A stretch of DNA of 64,000 nt from Desmodus rotundus (GCF_022682495.2 NC_071392.1:58863459-58927458), one strand, 5' to 3'; shown: positions 34,415 through 46,862, counted from the first letter of the stretch. The notes: a model not told the origin generated them from the letters alone. Made by a program: numbers and translations.

Positions 34415-35805
34415 GAAAATTAATTTTTAACAAAATTTTATTCAAAGCATTAGGAAAATATTCAAAACACAGAAATAATCAACTATAACAATGCTGCATA
34501 GATAGTGGAATACAAGTTCCCTGACTTCTTCCTAACTAAAACTTCAGTTTTAAAGTCACCAGACGGAAAATGGTGGAAGCATTATTTTGTGTCTCTGAGG
34601 CTGGAGAAATGGCTTTGATGTGAGAAGTGACACCATTTAAACAGCAAAGATCAGATTTTCCCTAATGTAATTATATTCCCTTCTTGTTATTTCCCAGAGA
34701 TAAAAATTTAGAATGTAAGGATTACTAGAAGGGAATAGGAGGTAAATTAGCTCTTTGAAAATGTCCTGATCTGATCAATGTTTGCTTTAATCAGTCCAAC
34801 CACTGAATTAGGTTTTAAAAATTACAACCACACCATTGTGCTTATCTAAAATTATTCATATGAATACACTTTTACATAATACATTACATGGATACGCCTG
34901 TTTTCAATCTTTTTACCTTAAGTAAAAAAAAATTATCACTAATGGAGATTTGAAAAATAATTTTCATGGTAGAACTTTAGAACTTTAAATTTATAGAGAT
35001 CGAAATAACTTCTGAATACTGAAAATAGCCTAAATCAATAAGAAATTGCTAAATTTAAGGATTACTTTTTGAAAAGGAAGGTAATTTTTTTGGAAGGAAT
35101 TTGTAGCTGAAAACATTGTTCATTAAAAAAACAAAGAAAAAAAAAATCATAGTTACCCTGAGAAAGACTCTTAAAATTTTTCAGTACTTTCAGAGGCCCT
35201 CAACAATTCATGAAGGAACAACTTTTGGCTCTAGCCTCTTACTGTTACCAACATAAAAAATGTTTTGAACTAAACAGTGATTTGTACGTTCCTGCTACAC
35301 TGGTAACAGGTTATACCTAGACATCTGAATAGACAGACTATAAACAAATTTTGCATGCATGTCAGGTAGACTTCTTTTTCTTTCCAAAGAAAGAGTTTGT
35401 AATTCTTCAAATGGTCTTGGACTCAAACCTACTGCTCATAAAAAATAACCTTCTGCAAGCAAATTCATAGTTTTCTTATAATAGTAAACAAATTGTCTGG
35501 TCTACAACCTCTAATCTATGAGCAAGTGTTTTATTTCTAATGCAAACATTTCTCAAAGTACACTGTTATTTTTAACATCTCTTACGCATTTACAGTCAGA
35601 ATTTTTGAATCTCCACATACTTTTAGTATGAAAGAATGGTTATTCCAAACATCTTACATACCATAATTACTTGAGAGAAGAAAAGTGAAAGCAGCTACAG
35701 AAGTAACAGGATATTTTTCAAAAATAAGAATATAATGTATGAAAAATGGCAAATTAAATGATAACTGGTAGTATGAACTCTCAATATTCTACTTTGGCTT
35801 CCAAA
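34415..35805 (-). other. TMEM168: Probable 3' UTR of TMEM168
   Basis: About 1.4 kb downstream of the TMEM168 stop is free of recognisable repeats. It leads to an AATAAA signal on the minus strand at 34442-34437. The extent is inferred. Other AATAAA-like hexamers (for example the complement of ttttatt near 35530) could give a shorter UTR. Confidence 0.45.
34437..34442 (-). terminator. Candidate polyadenylation signal (AATAAA)
   Basis: The plus strand reads tttatt, so the minus strand reads AATAAA, about 1.36 kb after the TMEM168 stop codon. Not verified by transcript data. Confidence 0.4.
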
Positions 35806-36353
35806 TTAAGATTTGACAAGTTTGAAGCCTTGTCCTGTGTCCAGCACAGTAGGAAGAAACCAACTCATTTTTAATCTTTTCAAGCACCTAAAACAACTTT
35901 GACAAATCCAAAAAAGGTTCAGACCACACAACCAATTTGCCAAATGTACTAGTGGATATGTAATACGAGGAAAGTGTAACATCCAGTGCTTGGCCACGTC
36001 ACTTCCTGTTGGCAAATGCAAAGTATAGTCACTCCACTGTTTTGACACACCATACACTGCTTTCACTGTGCGTCCCTTTTCAGTCCAGCAGATGTTATTA
36101 CTGGAGTTGCAGTTATACTCTACCCAGTCTTTTGTAAAGTCACCCAGCTGTGGTGGGTCAGCTTCTTCAATATCTATTGTCTTTATCATCTCAGCTCCTT
36201 GCACTGCAACATACTGGTCATTGATTTTTCTTACTTCTTTCACCCAAGGGGTTGAATTTTCACTGTCTAATACAATAATAAGGCGGGAACAGAAGGAACC
36301 ATTCTTTTCTCTCCACCATTCTAAAAGTGTGTCAAGGCGCAGTATGTCTCCAC
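35806..36353 (-). CDS. TMEM168: TMEM168 last coding exon
   Basis: TMEM168 is a multi-pass membrane protein whose biochemical role is not settled. This exon gives 181 C-terminal residues, from the Gly-Gly-Asp start ([20 protein letters not shown]) to FKLVKS and TAA at 35808-35806. The acceptor is a good pyrimidine tract plus TATAG with the cut before GTGGAGAC (36353). The entering phase is 1 and fits the donor of the exon at 41778. Visible features are the '[20 protein letters not shown]' segment, many Cys and Trp residues, and a hydrophobic stretch near the end ([19 protein letters not shown]). There is no stop or frameshift and the exon looks under constraint. The family identification is from recognition of the protein sequence. 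The 14 residues upstream in the open frame are intron. Confidence 0.95.
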
Positions 36354-38469
36354 CTATAAACAAAAGAAAATTCAATAGAGTAATGTAATTCAATAGAGTT
36401 ATAATTTCTGAGGCCTCTTAATAAGAATTCCCTTTTGCTTAAGTGTATTTTTCTTTAAATTTGCAGAATTAAATATGTGAGTAGAAATATAGAGACTTCC
36501 TTTCCAAGTATCTTTTCAGAAGATTTTTAAAAAAACAAACTTTCAACTTCAGGTTAAAAAAATAGTTATCCTTGTTACATAAAAAAATGGGGTATGCTAT
36601 AATATATTAAGAAAAATGTTTATAAAGTTCAGTTCGGTGAAAAATATATAATTATAAAGAAAAGCTTATATTCTACATCAAAAGCAGCAAATATAGCTTG
36701 TAGTCCAAGTCCAGCCCATTACCTGTTTTGGTATAGACTCAGAGCTGAGAATTGATTTTATATTTTTACATATTTGAAATATCTTTTTTAAAAAAAAGTC
36801 TTTGTGATATGGGAAAATTATAGGACATATACAGTTCATATAATTGTTTCCATTAACAACACTGATTTGTATTCTGTCTATGGCTGCTTTTTAACTGCAG
36901 TGGCAGAGCTGAGTAGCTGCAACAGAGACCTTATGGCCCACAAAGCCCAAAATATCTGGCCCTTTACAGAAAAAGTTTACCAATGCTGTTGTACACCACC
37001 AATACAATAGTGTTACCTATCCTCATTATCTAGGTAGCTACTGAATGAAAAAGAAACTCTTCCACCCTGTACCAAGAATAAGTTTAGAATGAATTTATTT
37101 TAAAATCAATTTTATACCTGAAAAACAAAGAATTAAAAAGTTTAATCAGAAAGGTCTCAAGTAAATAAATCTGACCTAGCAACCTGTCTTACAGTATAGG
37201 CTTTCCATCTGGTTCATTGTGGGTAAGGTTTTTTTTCCCCCCCATTAACTCTGATTTTTAAATGTTACATTAAAGTATTGTGTTATTTGTTTCTGGAGTC
37301 CTCTTAAATTTCATGGCCAAGACTACTGCTATCCTCACCTCACCCTAGTCCTGGCTGTTAGTGGTATACTGATACAACCACCCCAATTCTAGATATTTAT
37401 CCTAAGGAAAGAGCAGAGATTAAGACAAATTATTACATATAAAGAGATCTTCTTCCTTCTGTTATCTGAGATAGTGTAAAATCTGAAACATCCGGGGGAA
37501 TGGAAATAAACTATGGTAGAAATTCATGAGTGAACTTTATAGTAAAATAATATTGATAATGAAACTTTAACGATGAGAAAATTAGCTATAAAATTAGGAA
37601 AAAACGTATGACAGAGAAGTGTATCTACAAAAAAGCAGTGGTTATTGTTGGGTGTTTGAATTTCAGGTGGTTTTTGTTATATTTTTCTATATTTTCCCAA
37701 AGTTTTTACATCAAATATATTGTTTTTGTAATTAGAAAAGAGTTTTAACATGCTGTATCTACTTGCACAAGATCCTAAACCTAACTTTAGAACATACAGT
37801 TCTACCAAGAGCAACCATCCTCTTAGATGAACTATCAAAATGGAAATACCGGAATGAGAAAGAATCCTTTATAATGTGCACTCTTACTAGTAATATAACC
37901 TCTGAATCAAGGTAGATCACATTCTTTATGAATAATTAAATTTCTCTTATTCTTTAGCTCTGACAATGAAAAACATATGCATATATCTCAGAGGCACTAT
38001 TTCAATGCATGGTCTCTACATATTACTAATGGATTGCTTCACAGATACTTCCTGAAAATACCTTTTCAAAAATGGTGAAATGTTAACTTTTCATTATTGC
38101 CAATTTTATTAAATTTCTCTAAAGATCAGAGGATGACAGATTCCAGGAGCCATTATAAAATTCCATCTGCCACAAAACATCACTATCTAACTTGCCTTCT
38201 ACAACTATATCAATAAATATTCTTCAGCACATTCTACACTAATTCTTATATACATCCTCTTTTAAACTATTTACCTTTTCTTGTTTTATTTTTGTCTGCT
38301 TTCTCCTATGAACCGAAGAAAATTCATCTGGCTTTTGGCCCAGATACAAAAGTACTTACATTTATCTTAGATAACAGTAATCTGATGCAGTTCAAGTAAT
38401 TAAGATTGCATTTTATAGGCTTTGTCTGTGATAAAGTGCTTTACAGATTATCTACATATTTTTCATTTA

Positions 38470-38591
38470 CAAGGTGAGGCAAAAGTAGGTTTTATAGTTG
38501 TTATTATGGAAAATAATATAATAAATAAGTAAGAATATAAACTCTGTGTTTCACATACTCACATCTATAAACCTACTTTTACTCCATCCTG
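38470..38591. mobile_element. 122-bp mariner-type MITE with TA duplication
   Basis: The left end caaggtgaggcaaaagtagg and the reverse complement of the right end (caggatggagtaaaagtagg) are diverged terminal inverted repeats of about 27 bp. The element is flanked by TA on both sides (38468-38469 and 38592-38593), the hallmark of Tc1/mariner insertion. The interior is AT-rich with no ORF. Short mariner-derived elements of this kind are known in bats. Confidence 0.8.
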
Positions 38592-39305
38592 TATTTCTAT
38601 CCCTTATCATTACCATTGTTTTTTTACCCTCAAGCAAAGAGGCAAAAATAGTAAGGTCCAAATTATGAAATTCTGTAAGTAAGAACACTACATATTCTAA
38701 GAAGTACTATGAGTAAAGGTATGGGATAAAGGACAAATATAGATTCTTCTCACAATGACATTTGTTTCTGGACCTGCTCTTAACTTGCTAACTCAAATAA
38801 AATCCAGTTATGATGTTTCCTGTTTTAAAAGTTTTTAGAAAGGTAACTATTAAAAAATTCCAGAGCTCAAAGCTCTTTGTCACTTGGTTCAATACTACTT
38901 CTGGAGTAGAATCAGCCTTTGAGGGCTGTCTGGGGCAGGCTAGGGCAGGAACTGACTGAAAAAAGGGCTTAGCCTCTAGGCCTAGTTCAACCTAGTTACC
39001 AACAAGTAGGCCAGATGCCTAAGGCTGTGAGAGTATATAGCTGCTGATTTATTGGCCAAAAATCTACTCCTCGTTTTTTTCCCTCTACTTTCAACTATAA
39101 AGTCTGTGACATAGAAAGTTAACACAAGTAAGAACAAATCTTTGTGGCTAATAGAGAAATTCCATAATGGTCAACTTATTGGTGACAGACTTCAAAAAAT
39201 ATAAATATTCCATAATGTAACATTTACCTAAAATAAACCGGTTAACTTTAGAGTTTTTGAGTCTTCAGAAATTACTCCTAATTGATAGTGAATAAAAATT
39301 TAACA

Positions 39306-39334
39306 AGACACACACACACACACACACACACACA
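39306..39334. repeat. (AC)n microsatellite
   Basis: About 14 perfect CA repeats within the TMEM168 intron. Confidence 0.95.
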
Positions 39335-39540
39335 ATTTATCCTGGTGTCTATTATTCCTAAGAAAAAGCTGAATCAAATATTAGTAAACTGTACATCTAG
39401 AATTTACTTCCAAAGCCATTTTTAAAAAATACTAGAAATTGTAAGATTTAAGGAAAATGCATACTTTTTGAAAACTGTTATATTAATAAACCCTTTTCCT
39501 AAAAAATACAATAAGCTTACTTTTAAAATGACTTTCTTAT

Positions 39541-39735
39541 GGCCCTGGTGGGGTAGCTCAGTTGGTGAGAGCATGGTCCCGTAAGCCAAGGTTGCAGGTT
39601 TGATACATGGTCAGGGCACATGCAAAAGTCAACCAATGAATGCATGAATGGGTAGAACAACAAATCAGTGTCTCTCGCTCTCTCTCCCCCTTCCTTTCTC
39701 TTTCTAAAAATCAATGAAAATAAAAAACAAAATTA
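39541..39735 (+). mobile_element. Ves-related SINE, 'gtagctcagttggt' type
   Basis: Starts ggccctggtggggtagctca, with 'gccaaggttgcaggtttgat' and 'ggtcagggcacatgc', then a 'tctctcgctctctctccccc' stretch and an A-rich tail. It lies antisense to TMEM168 in its intron. Confidence 0.82.
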
Positions 39736-40082
39736 AAGAGAATAAAAATAAGATTACTTTCATATAATACTTTAAAATAATTAAGGATTTGTGCCAGACC
39801 ACCAAAATTATGCCTTTATTTTCCATTTCATTTGAAAAGTTTATCATCGTAAGTATTACAGTAAATTTTCAACAAACAATGATGTTTTTAGATCTGAAAT
39901 TCTAATTTCTCTAAAGATTTTTAAAGTTACTACGACTTTTTTCTTGTGCTCTGAAGTACATGGAAAGCTACACCTTACCTGGAATAAAGTAGTAATAAAG
40001 GTTGAAGAGTTGTTTTCTATTTTAAGTCATTAAAAAGTTCAGGTAAAGAAAGTAATCTTATAAATTATATTCAAGTAGTTTT

Positions 40083-40286
40083 TAAAAGATTTTATTTTTT
40101 TTTATTTTCAGACAAAGGGGAAGGGAGGGATAAAGAGAGGGAAACATCAATGTGTGGTCGCCTCTCATCCTCCCCTCACTGGGGACCTGGCCTGCTACCC
40201 AGGCATGTGCCCTGACTGGGAATCGAAACAGCGACCCTTTGGTTTGCAGGCCAGTGCTCAGTCCACTGAGTCACACCAGCCATGGC
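40083..40286 (-). mobile_element. Ves-type SINE, minus strand, with 17-bp target duplication
   Basis: The reverse complement runs from 'gccatggctggtgtgactca' to a T-rich (plus-strand) tail and carries 'gcacatgcctgggtagcagg'. Target tatattcaagtagtttt occurs at 40066-40082 and 40287-40303 without mismatch, so the insertion is fairly recent. It lies in the sense orientation of TMEM168. Confidence 0.92.
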
Positions 40287-40404
40287 TATATTCAAGTAGT
40301 TTTAATGGTTAAACCATGCTGACAAAAACATCTACTTACCAGAATATGCCATTTCTCTATCTTCATGTTTTTTGCCTTTGGCAGGAACTTGGTACAATGG
40401 GGAA

Positions 40405-40655
40405 AAGTATACTTTAGGAGTCGGGCAGATCTGAGATTGAATCGTGGTTCTTCATTTATTAGTAGTATTAGTATGAGCAATATATATTATATAACCACTT
40501 TCAGCTTTCATTTCATGTTTGAAAAATGTAAATGATAGAGGTGTTAGTATTTACCTAAAAGGATGTCAAGTGAAGATTAAACCTAATGTGTATAAAGTAC
40601 AAACCATAGTAGCTATGCTTCAAATATGCCCTATAAATGTTAGTTTGTTATTACT
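40405..40655 (+). mobile_element. MIR SINE remnant
   Basis: Follows the MIR order: 'ggagtcgggcagatctgaga' and 'ttgaatcgtggttct', then a degraded core, then 'ggatgtcaagtgaagattaa' and 'ccctataaatgttag'. It is an old and strongly diverged copy. Confidence 0.65.
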
Positions 40656-41194
40656 CCTAGACACTCATTGAGTTGGTCAATATTTATTTAGACACAAAAA
40701 GTTACAAAAATAATTTTCTTTATAATAAAGCCCTGGTTACAAGTCTGGCATGAAATTATTGAGACCATGATTCTTTAAAGTCATCTCTATTTTAACATCA
40801 AGTTTATTTCCTTACTTCTGGAATCCATGTATTGGCAGTTCTGCCTCTGTCCTTCTATAATATTTTGTTTATATTTTCTTTGATCTGAGTATCTATTTCT
40901 ACTTACATTTTATGACTACTTTTTGTATATATCCTTGGGTGTAATGTAAAATATTTATGAAAAAAGCAGGATATAATTATCCCTAAAAGAACTACTCTAA
41001 TTTAAAATAAAAAATTGTTTTTTCATAATTCATTCAATGATTTTTATCCATCTACCAATTATTTAAGGATCCCCAACTACATGCCAGGCTCTGTTCTAGG
41101 TGCTAGGCAAATGATTCACAAAACCTACAGGGTGACTATTCTAGTTGGTGAGAGCAACAAACAAATTTACATACAATATAGAGGGATCTCATTT

Positions 41195-41345
41195 CTCCCT
41201 TGTCAGGGAGATTTAAATTACCCCTTCATTTTATAGATGAGAGAACTGAAGCTAACAAAAGTTAAGTCACTTCCCTAAAATAATACTACTGTGGCAAATT
41301 AGCACCAAAACCAAGGCCTCCTAACCTTAGCGCTTTTCCCATTGT
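41195..41345 (-). mobile_element. MIR SINE remnant
   Basis: Contains 'cattttatagatgagagaac', the complement of the MIR core, followed by 'gttaagtcacttccc'. The preceding 150 bases (41040-41190) resemble another ancient repeat ('tgccaggctctgttctaggt'). Confidence 0.65.
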
Positions 41346-41777
41346 CACAGATTGCCTGCTGTTTAAAATGTTGTTGAGCTTTCTAACATAAATAAAACTG
41401 TACATGTGAAAGACTATTAGAGTCAGCATCCATAACGTTTAGAGACTTAAAAGTACTAATCAAATTAATCATCTTCTGAAAAGTGTTACTGTATTTAATA
41501 ATTCTGAAAATACTTTGAAGGGAAAGTGACTGTAAGTCTCAAATCAAACAGATATTTTTCTTCCCACAAATACAAGCCGTAATTTTTTAAACCTTTGGAG
41601 ATTACTAAAATTATGCTATATAGTCATGCTAGAGAAAAGAAAAAAGCCGTATGTTATACTTGGTAAACTGGAAAGTAAAAAAATGAGAATTCTGAAAATT
41701 TAATGTTTCAGTGTAAAGGATAGATTTCCACAATTGGTATATTTTCACAAAAGTGAAATTGCCAATGGTGACTTTAC

Positions 41778-42052
41778 CTGCAAGAGCCCACTCTCCCGTA
41801 CCATGAGTGTGCCCGCTGTAATACAAAACATATGTATCGTGTCTAGGTCCATCCACAGTCCGAAGTTCAAGAAAAGCTTTCAGTTTGGAATGCAGAGTAT
41901 CAAAAGACAGTCCACTTGTGGAATAGTCACATCCATAGGTTTCAATCATATGATATGCAAAAAATCTTTGAACAGCATTGAGCATGCCAGTAGATCTCAA
42001 ATTTAACTCCTGTACATGTTCGGGTGGAAGAAGTGTTGGTTGCCCATCAGGA
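41778..42052 (-). CDS. TMEM168: TMEM168 penultimate coding exon
   Basis: This 275-base exon has an acceptor TTCAG before TCCTGATGGG (42052) and a donor GCAG|GTAAAG (last exon base 41778). It enters with the last base of a Ser codon and leaves in phase 1, so it joins both neighbours in frame. It encodes 91 full codons. Recognisable segments are [20 protein letters not shown], '[19 protein letters not shown]', '[19 protein letters not shown]' and '[16 protein letters not shown]'. The Tyr/His/Gly-rich pattern is the most conserved part of the family as I know it. There is no stop or indel. Confidence 0.95.
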
Positions 42053-42729
42053 CTGAAGAAAGAAAAAAAAGATTATTCTGGTGTTTAAGAAGTATTCATT
42101 CTGTATCATATTTTTACCCTTCATTTATAATTAATTCTCTAAGAATCATAATAGTTGCTAACTAAATGGTAGGATTTTTAAAAATCATCCTTTCTCAAAT
42201 TCCTGGTGCTAAGATTAAGTGTTGAAAATGAAATTCTAGTTTCTAAAAATTATATTTCTTATAATAATTATATATATATTTATCAATAAAGCAATAACCA
42301 AACTGAAAGTTAGGAGAAAAAGATCTCTAAACGTAGATAGTACTACTATTCTTTGTCCTTTCTTCAGATCTTCTCACCAAATGATTGGTATTAGGCATTT
42401 TAAAAACAAAATTATACTAATTTTACCCCCAACATGTTTTAAGAACATGGGTGGGGACCATCATGAAAACTTTTCTTTCTTGAGAAAAAAATTAATAAAG
42501 TATGAAAGCAATATTTTAAATTGTATATTTATTTAATTTCTATATTGAAAAGGAGTCTTGATAAAGTTGTGCTCAAGTTTTACTAACCAAAGGTACATAA
42601 ACTGTATGAGATATTACCTATTAGTAAATGGCATTTTCATAAATTATTAAAACTTACGTCCAACTGCCGTATCTTATTCAACACTAATTGAAGACCTAGA
42701 TCTGTTCTTCAAACGACTATAAAATGATA

Positions 42730-42992
42730 GTCTAGTAATCAACAAAAGAAAAAAGCAAACAAGATACAACCAGAGACATTGAAATTAAGAACAATCTAAC
42801 AATAGCCAGAGGGGAGGGAGAGAGGACAGTGGGGGAAAGGGTTTTCAGGAACAACTACAAAGGATACATGGACAAAGCCAAGGGGGAGGGTGGAAGCAAG
42901 GGAGGGAAGAGGGTTTGGCTGGGGTGGAGGGGGGTGGTGGGGAGAAAATGCAGACAACTGTAATCAAACAATAGAGTAATTTTAAAAAACAA
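42730..42992 (+). mobile_element. L1 3' UTR fragment
   Basis: About 260 bases match the 3' end of the L1 at 53640-53913. They share 'agaacaatctaacaatag', the G-rich block with 'accaagggggagg-tggaag' and the end 'gcagacaactgtaatcaaac'. It is 5' truncated, antisense to TMEM168. Confidence 0.8.
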
Positions 42993-43769
42993 ACAAACAA
43001 AGATAATAAACCAAGTCCTACAACTAGCAGAATCAAAACACTATCAATATTGAGGTGGGAGGGGAGACTCATCAATCCTATCCAGCAAAGGAATTTCTAC
43101 CAGGAATTTAAAAAACTACATTCACATAAGACTTTAGTTTTCATTACGACAATACAACATTTTGTTCCATACTCATTTAATAATCACAAAAATAAAGAAG
43201 AAATGTATAAATAAAAATTTTAAGAATATAAAACTCTAACATGCAAAATACTTTTTCCACATATTCTTTCTGCAGAGTTGTCACATCTTACTTTATGGAA
43301 CCCTTCTAAATCTACTTATTTTATTTCTCATGAGAATCTTTAAGTTTTTATTAAGCCTTTAACATGGAGAAAAACAATACAAATAGTCTGTCTGAGGTTT
43401 TTATGTTACATACTTAAAATCAGATATAAACTTAGGGTTTCAGGTTCCCCTCACCCCAAGGAAAATATGATGAATACTTGCCCATCAGAATTAATAAATG
43501 GCAAAAGAACTCATTTTTTCCTATTTCAAAGGTCCTTAACAATATAAAAAAATAATTAAAATGTGTCAACAATTATAGGTTCAGACAGATACACCACATA
43601 TTTGGGATCAAAAATTATTCTGAAGTGAAACTGCAGTCAAATACATATGTTTATGTACATACACAAACAAGTATTTACATACATGGACATACACTATACA
43701 CACATACTTATTTCCAATCTTTTTGAATTCCTGGTATCTGTATGACATTATTCAGGGGGCAGGGTTTTT

Positions 43770-43945
43770 TTATATTCATATTCTCATTAGCTCTTCATAA
43801 CATTCCTCTGAGATGGGCAGAACAGGTATTGTCATTTACATTTTAGATAAAGAAAATGAAGTTCACAGAAGTTATGATTCGCCTAAGGTAACACAGAATT
43901 TGGACTTAGGACTCTCAGGCCCAGTGTACATTGTATTACATTTTA
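43770..43945 (-). mobile_element. MIR SINE remnant
   Basis: The order 'cattagctcttcataacatt', 'gtcatttacattttagataa', 'gcctaaggtaacacag' and 'ggacttaggactctcag' is the complement of MIR. Confidence 0.65.
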
Positions 43946-44284
43946 CCATATTGTTTCACAGGACATTTTCCCAAACAAGATATCCCTTTCTAAAGAAAGG
44001 GTAGGATGTTTCCTTAGGAAATCCATTCATATTTCCTGATTTCTAGCAAAATATAAGCTAATCACATTTATCCAAAAGAAAATTAAATCGAACCCTGAAG
44101 ATTATATTATTACTGAGAGTGAACACTTTTTAAACTTTTGGGATAAGTAAAAAATGTAATAGTACTGTATTTTTAAATATTACAGTTTTGAAAAACTCAT
44201 CTATAATTTAAATTTATTATCATATTAAGAAAATGTTAAGAGTCAAGTAGTTATTACTAATTACTACATTCTAGAGTACTGTAC

Positions 44285-44427
44285 CTGCAGAAGTTGGTAG
44301 GAATCACAATAGCATATCCAACAGATGTTCCTCCTAAACAATTACCCAATTCATGGAAGAGCCCATGAGCCATGGATTCCAATGGCAAAACAATTAAAAA
44401 CATGCTCAAGAAGATTCCATTTGTTGG
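44285..44427 (-). CDS. TMEM168: TMEM168 internal coding exon
   Basis: A 143-base exon with acceptor TTTTAG before CCAACAAATG (44427) and donor CTGCAG|GTACAG (44285). It starts in phase 0 and ends in phase 2. It encodes 47 codons: a hydrophobic start ([20 protein letters not shown], the end of the membrane domain), then '[13 protein letters not shown]' and '[11 protein letters not shown]'. The open track does not list it because it has no long frame. With the two downstream exons it gives ~321 residues, leaving about 376 N-terminal residues that belong to the large upstream exon. No such exon is found on the minus strand up to 64000. Confidence 0.93.
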
Positions 44428-45016
44428 CTAAAAGAAATTTGAAAAATCATGTTTACATAATGGGTTTATGTGTGCATACGTATACAGATGTACATACATG
44501 AATATTTACCCTACATTTTTGGCTACTACTTCCAGAAAGAATAAAAAGGACAATTAATGATCTAAAAACAATCAGACAAGAATATATGGACGGGCAATGA
44601 ACCCTAAATTTCTCTCTCAGGTTCCTAGAAACTGGGACAAAACAAATACAGCACATATTTAATTTCTAAGATAACATCTCACTCAAAGTAAAATACAAAA
44701 CAAAAACATAGCCACTTAACTAAGAAAAAGCCAGAAAACAAATCTTTCTTGTTAAAACCCACATGCCCTAAATTATTTTTCAAATAACGCACTTACTCAC
44801 TTTATCAGAAAAGATACTTTAGAGAGTGCTCTTTTTTAATCCTCTGAAAAGCCCACAAATTAAGGGAATAAAATCTTCATGAAACTGAAGATCCTAAAAC
44901 TGTCAAAATGAATTCCATTCTTATATTTAACTGAACTTATAAATAATTTTCCTTTGAAAAGCTTTAGACTCTGTAGACTAAATTAAAAATTGCAAAAATA
45001 TAAAATAAAAAACTAG
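44428..45016 (-). other. Start of the long upstream TMEM168 intron
   Basis: AT-rich, no exon or repeat recognised. If the gene is intact, the intron continues through the retroelement cluster to beyond 64000. Confidence 0.6.
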
Positions 45017-46820
45017 TTCCGGGCAAGATGGAGGCATAGGTAGAAACCCTTCACTTCCTCACACAACCAAAAGGAGGATAACAGTCAATCCAAAATCAAT
45101 AAACAACCAGAAGTGCCAGAAAGTCAAACTGCATGGAACTCTGACAAAAGGAAATGAAACGGTCAACCAGACCAACCAGACCAGTAAGATAGGTGGTTGG
45201 AGAGAACCCACAGCAAGGTGGTGGATCATGGCGGGGGGGCGGGGGGTACTGGCTGAGAGAACCCCTGGTGAGGGGGCAGACTGTGTGGGTGGGGCTGCCT
45301 CAATGGGAAACTGAGACTCAGAGCTCACTGTGGAGTACAGCTGTTGCCACGGTGGGAGAAATTCCCACTCTCACAGGAGGGTTTGATGAAAAGTGGGGCT
45401 AGAGCCAAGCAGGTGAGCTGCATTGTTCCTTCTCTGGAGCTCCACACAGGCAGCACTGGAGCACAGCAAGGAGATTTGCCCTGCCTGGGTGAATACTGCA
45501 GGCCCCACCCCCTGACAACTTATCAGGGGCCCTGAGCAAAGAAAGGGCCAAAATGAAAGAACAGAGCAAAACCTCAGGAAGAGAGCTAAGAGAGGAGGTT
45601 AAAGCCAACCTAACTGATGGGAGAGTTTAAAGCCCTAGTAATCAAAATGCTCACAGAACTGATTGAGCTTGGTCGAAAAATGAAAGAATAAATGAAAGAT
45701 ACCAACATGAAATGAAGGAAAATATTCAGGGAACCCACAGGAAGGAAACCAGGACTCAAAACAACGATTTGGAACAAAAGGAAGAAATAATCATCCAACC
45801 AGAACAGAATAAAGAAACAGGAATTCAAAAAAATGAACAGAAGCTTAGGAATCTCTGGAACAACTTTAAATGTTCCAATATCCAAAATGTAGGGGTGCCA
45901 GAAAGAGAACAACAAAAGCAAGAAACTGAAAACAAGAAAGCAAGAAAATGCATTTGAACAAATAATGAAGGAGAACTTCGCCAATCTGGCGAAGGAAATA
46001 GACTTCCAGGAAGTCTAGGAAACTCAGAGAGTCCCAAAGAAGTTGGACCCAAAGAGGAACACACTAAGGCACATCATCATTAAGTTACCCAAGACTAAAG
46101 ACAAAGACAGAATCTTAAAAGCAGCAAGAGGGAAGCAGAGAGTTACCTACAAAGGAGTGCCCATAAGACTATCAGCTGATTTCTCAAAAGAAACCTTACA
46201 GGCAAGAAGGGGCCAGAAAGTAGTATTCAAAGTCATGAAAGGCAAGGACCTACATCCAAGATTATTCTATCCGGCAAATCTATCATTTAGAGTGGAAGGG
46301 CAGATAAAGTACTTCCCAGATAAGATCAAGTTAAAGGAGTTCATCATTACCAAGCCCTTATTATATGAAATGTTAAAGGGACTTATCTAAGAAATTGAAG
46401 ATCAAAAATTATGAACAGTAAAATGACAACAAACTCACAACTATCAACAAATGAACCAAAAAAAAAAAAAAGCAATAAAACAAAAACTAAGCAAACAACT
46501 AGAACAGGAACAGAATCAGAGAAATGGACATCACATGGAGGGTTTTCAGTGGGGAGGGGGAAGGAATAGAGGGGAAAAGGTACAGGGAAGAAGAAGTATA
46601 ATTGGTAGGCAGCAAGGAGGTGGGTAGGCAGCAATAAATGGGGAGAGGTAAAAAATGGTAGAGGAAACAGAGAACTCAAAGAAATTATATGTACAACCCT
46701 TGGAAATGAACTAAGGGGAGGAGAATGCTGGAGGGTTGGGGGTGCAGGGCAGAGGGGGATAAAGGGGAAAAAGTTGAGAAAAGTATAATAGCATAATCAA
46801 TAAAATACACTTTTAAAATA
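45017..46820 (+). mobile_element. HAL1, near full length, subgroup of the 10.8-kb copy
   Basis: Begins 'ttccgggcaagatggaggca', then a leader of about 540 bases, a decayed ORF1 (45553-46390), a 3' region with G-rich block, and the shared end 'gtataatagcataatcaata'. No ORF2. The flanks are A/T-rich and give only a weak candidate duplication (aaaatata-aaa), so insertion boundaries are approximate. Confidence 0.82.
45553..46390 (+). pseudogene. HAL1 ORF1 remnant
   Basis: Starts ATGAAAGAACAG and matches the intact ORF1 at 23445-24284. The frame shifts in the coiled-coil part (45712-45957 is one frame), there is an extra segment near 45920-45950, and a TAG occurs near 46014. The last 348 bases (46043-46390) stay open and carry 'TLRHIIIKLPKTKDKDRI' and the C-terminal domain ending PLLYEMLKGLI. 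It cannot yield a full protein. Confidence 0.82.
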
Positions 46821-46862
46821 TATAAAGGAAGAAAATTTAAACACCCAAAAGCAGATTAGAGA

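Larger units (their letters stand above)
36354..41777 (-). other. TMEM168 intron between the last two coding exons
   Basis: A 5.4-kb intron bounded by GTAAAG (41777 side) and TATAG (36354 side). It holds a mariner MITE, a CA microsatellite, two Ves SINEs and two MIRs, listed separately. No other exon was recognised. Confidence 0.85.
42053..44284 (-). other. TMEM168 intron
   Basis: A 2.2-kb intron with GTACAG donor (44284 side) and CAG acceptor (42053 side). It contains a short L1 3' end and a MIR, listed separately. The rest is unrecognised and AT-rich. Confidence 0.85.

Noticed and set aside
36068..36388. Plus-strand open frame of 106 codons
   Set aside because: It is the antisense shadow of the last TMEM168 exon.
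39306..39334. Regular short repeats examined as a possible CRISPR-like array (also 17538-17572 and 57908-57934)
   Set aside because: They are simple microsatellites or LTR subrepeats in mammalian DNA; there are no unique spacers.
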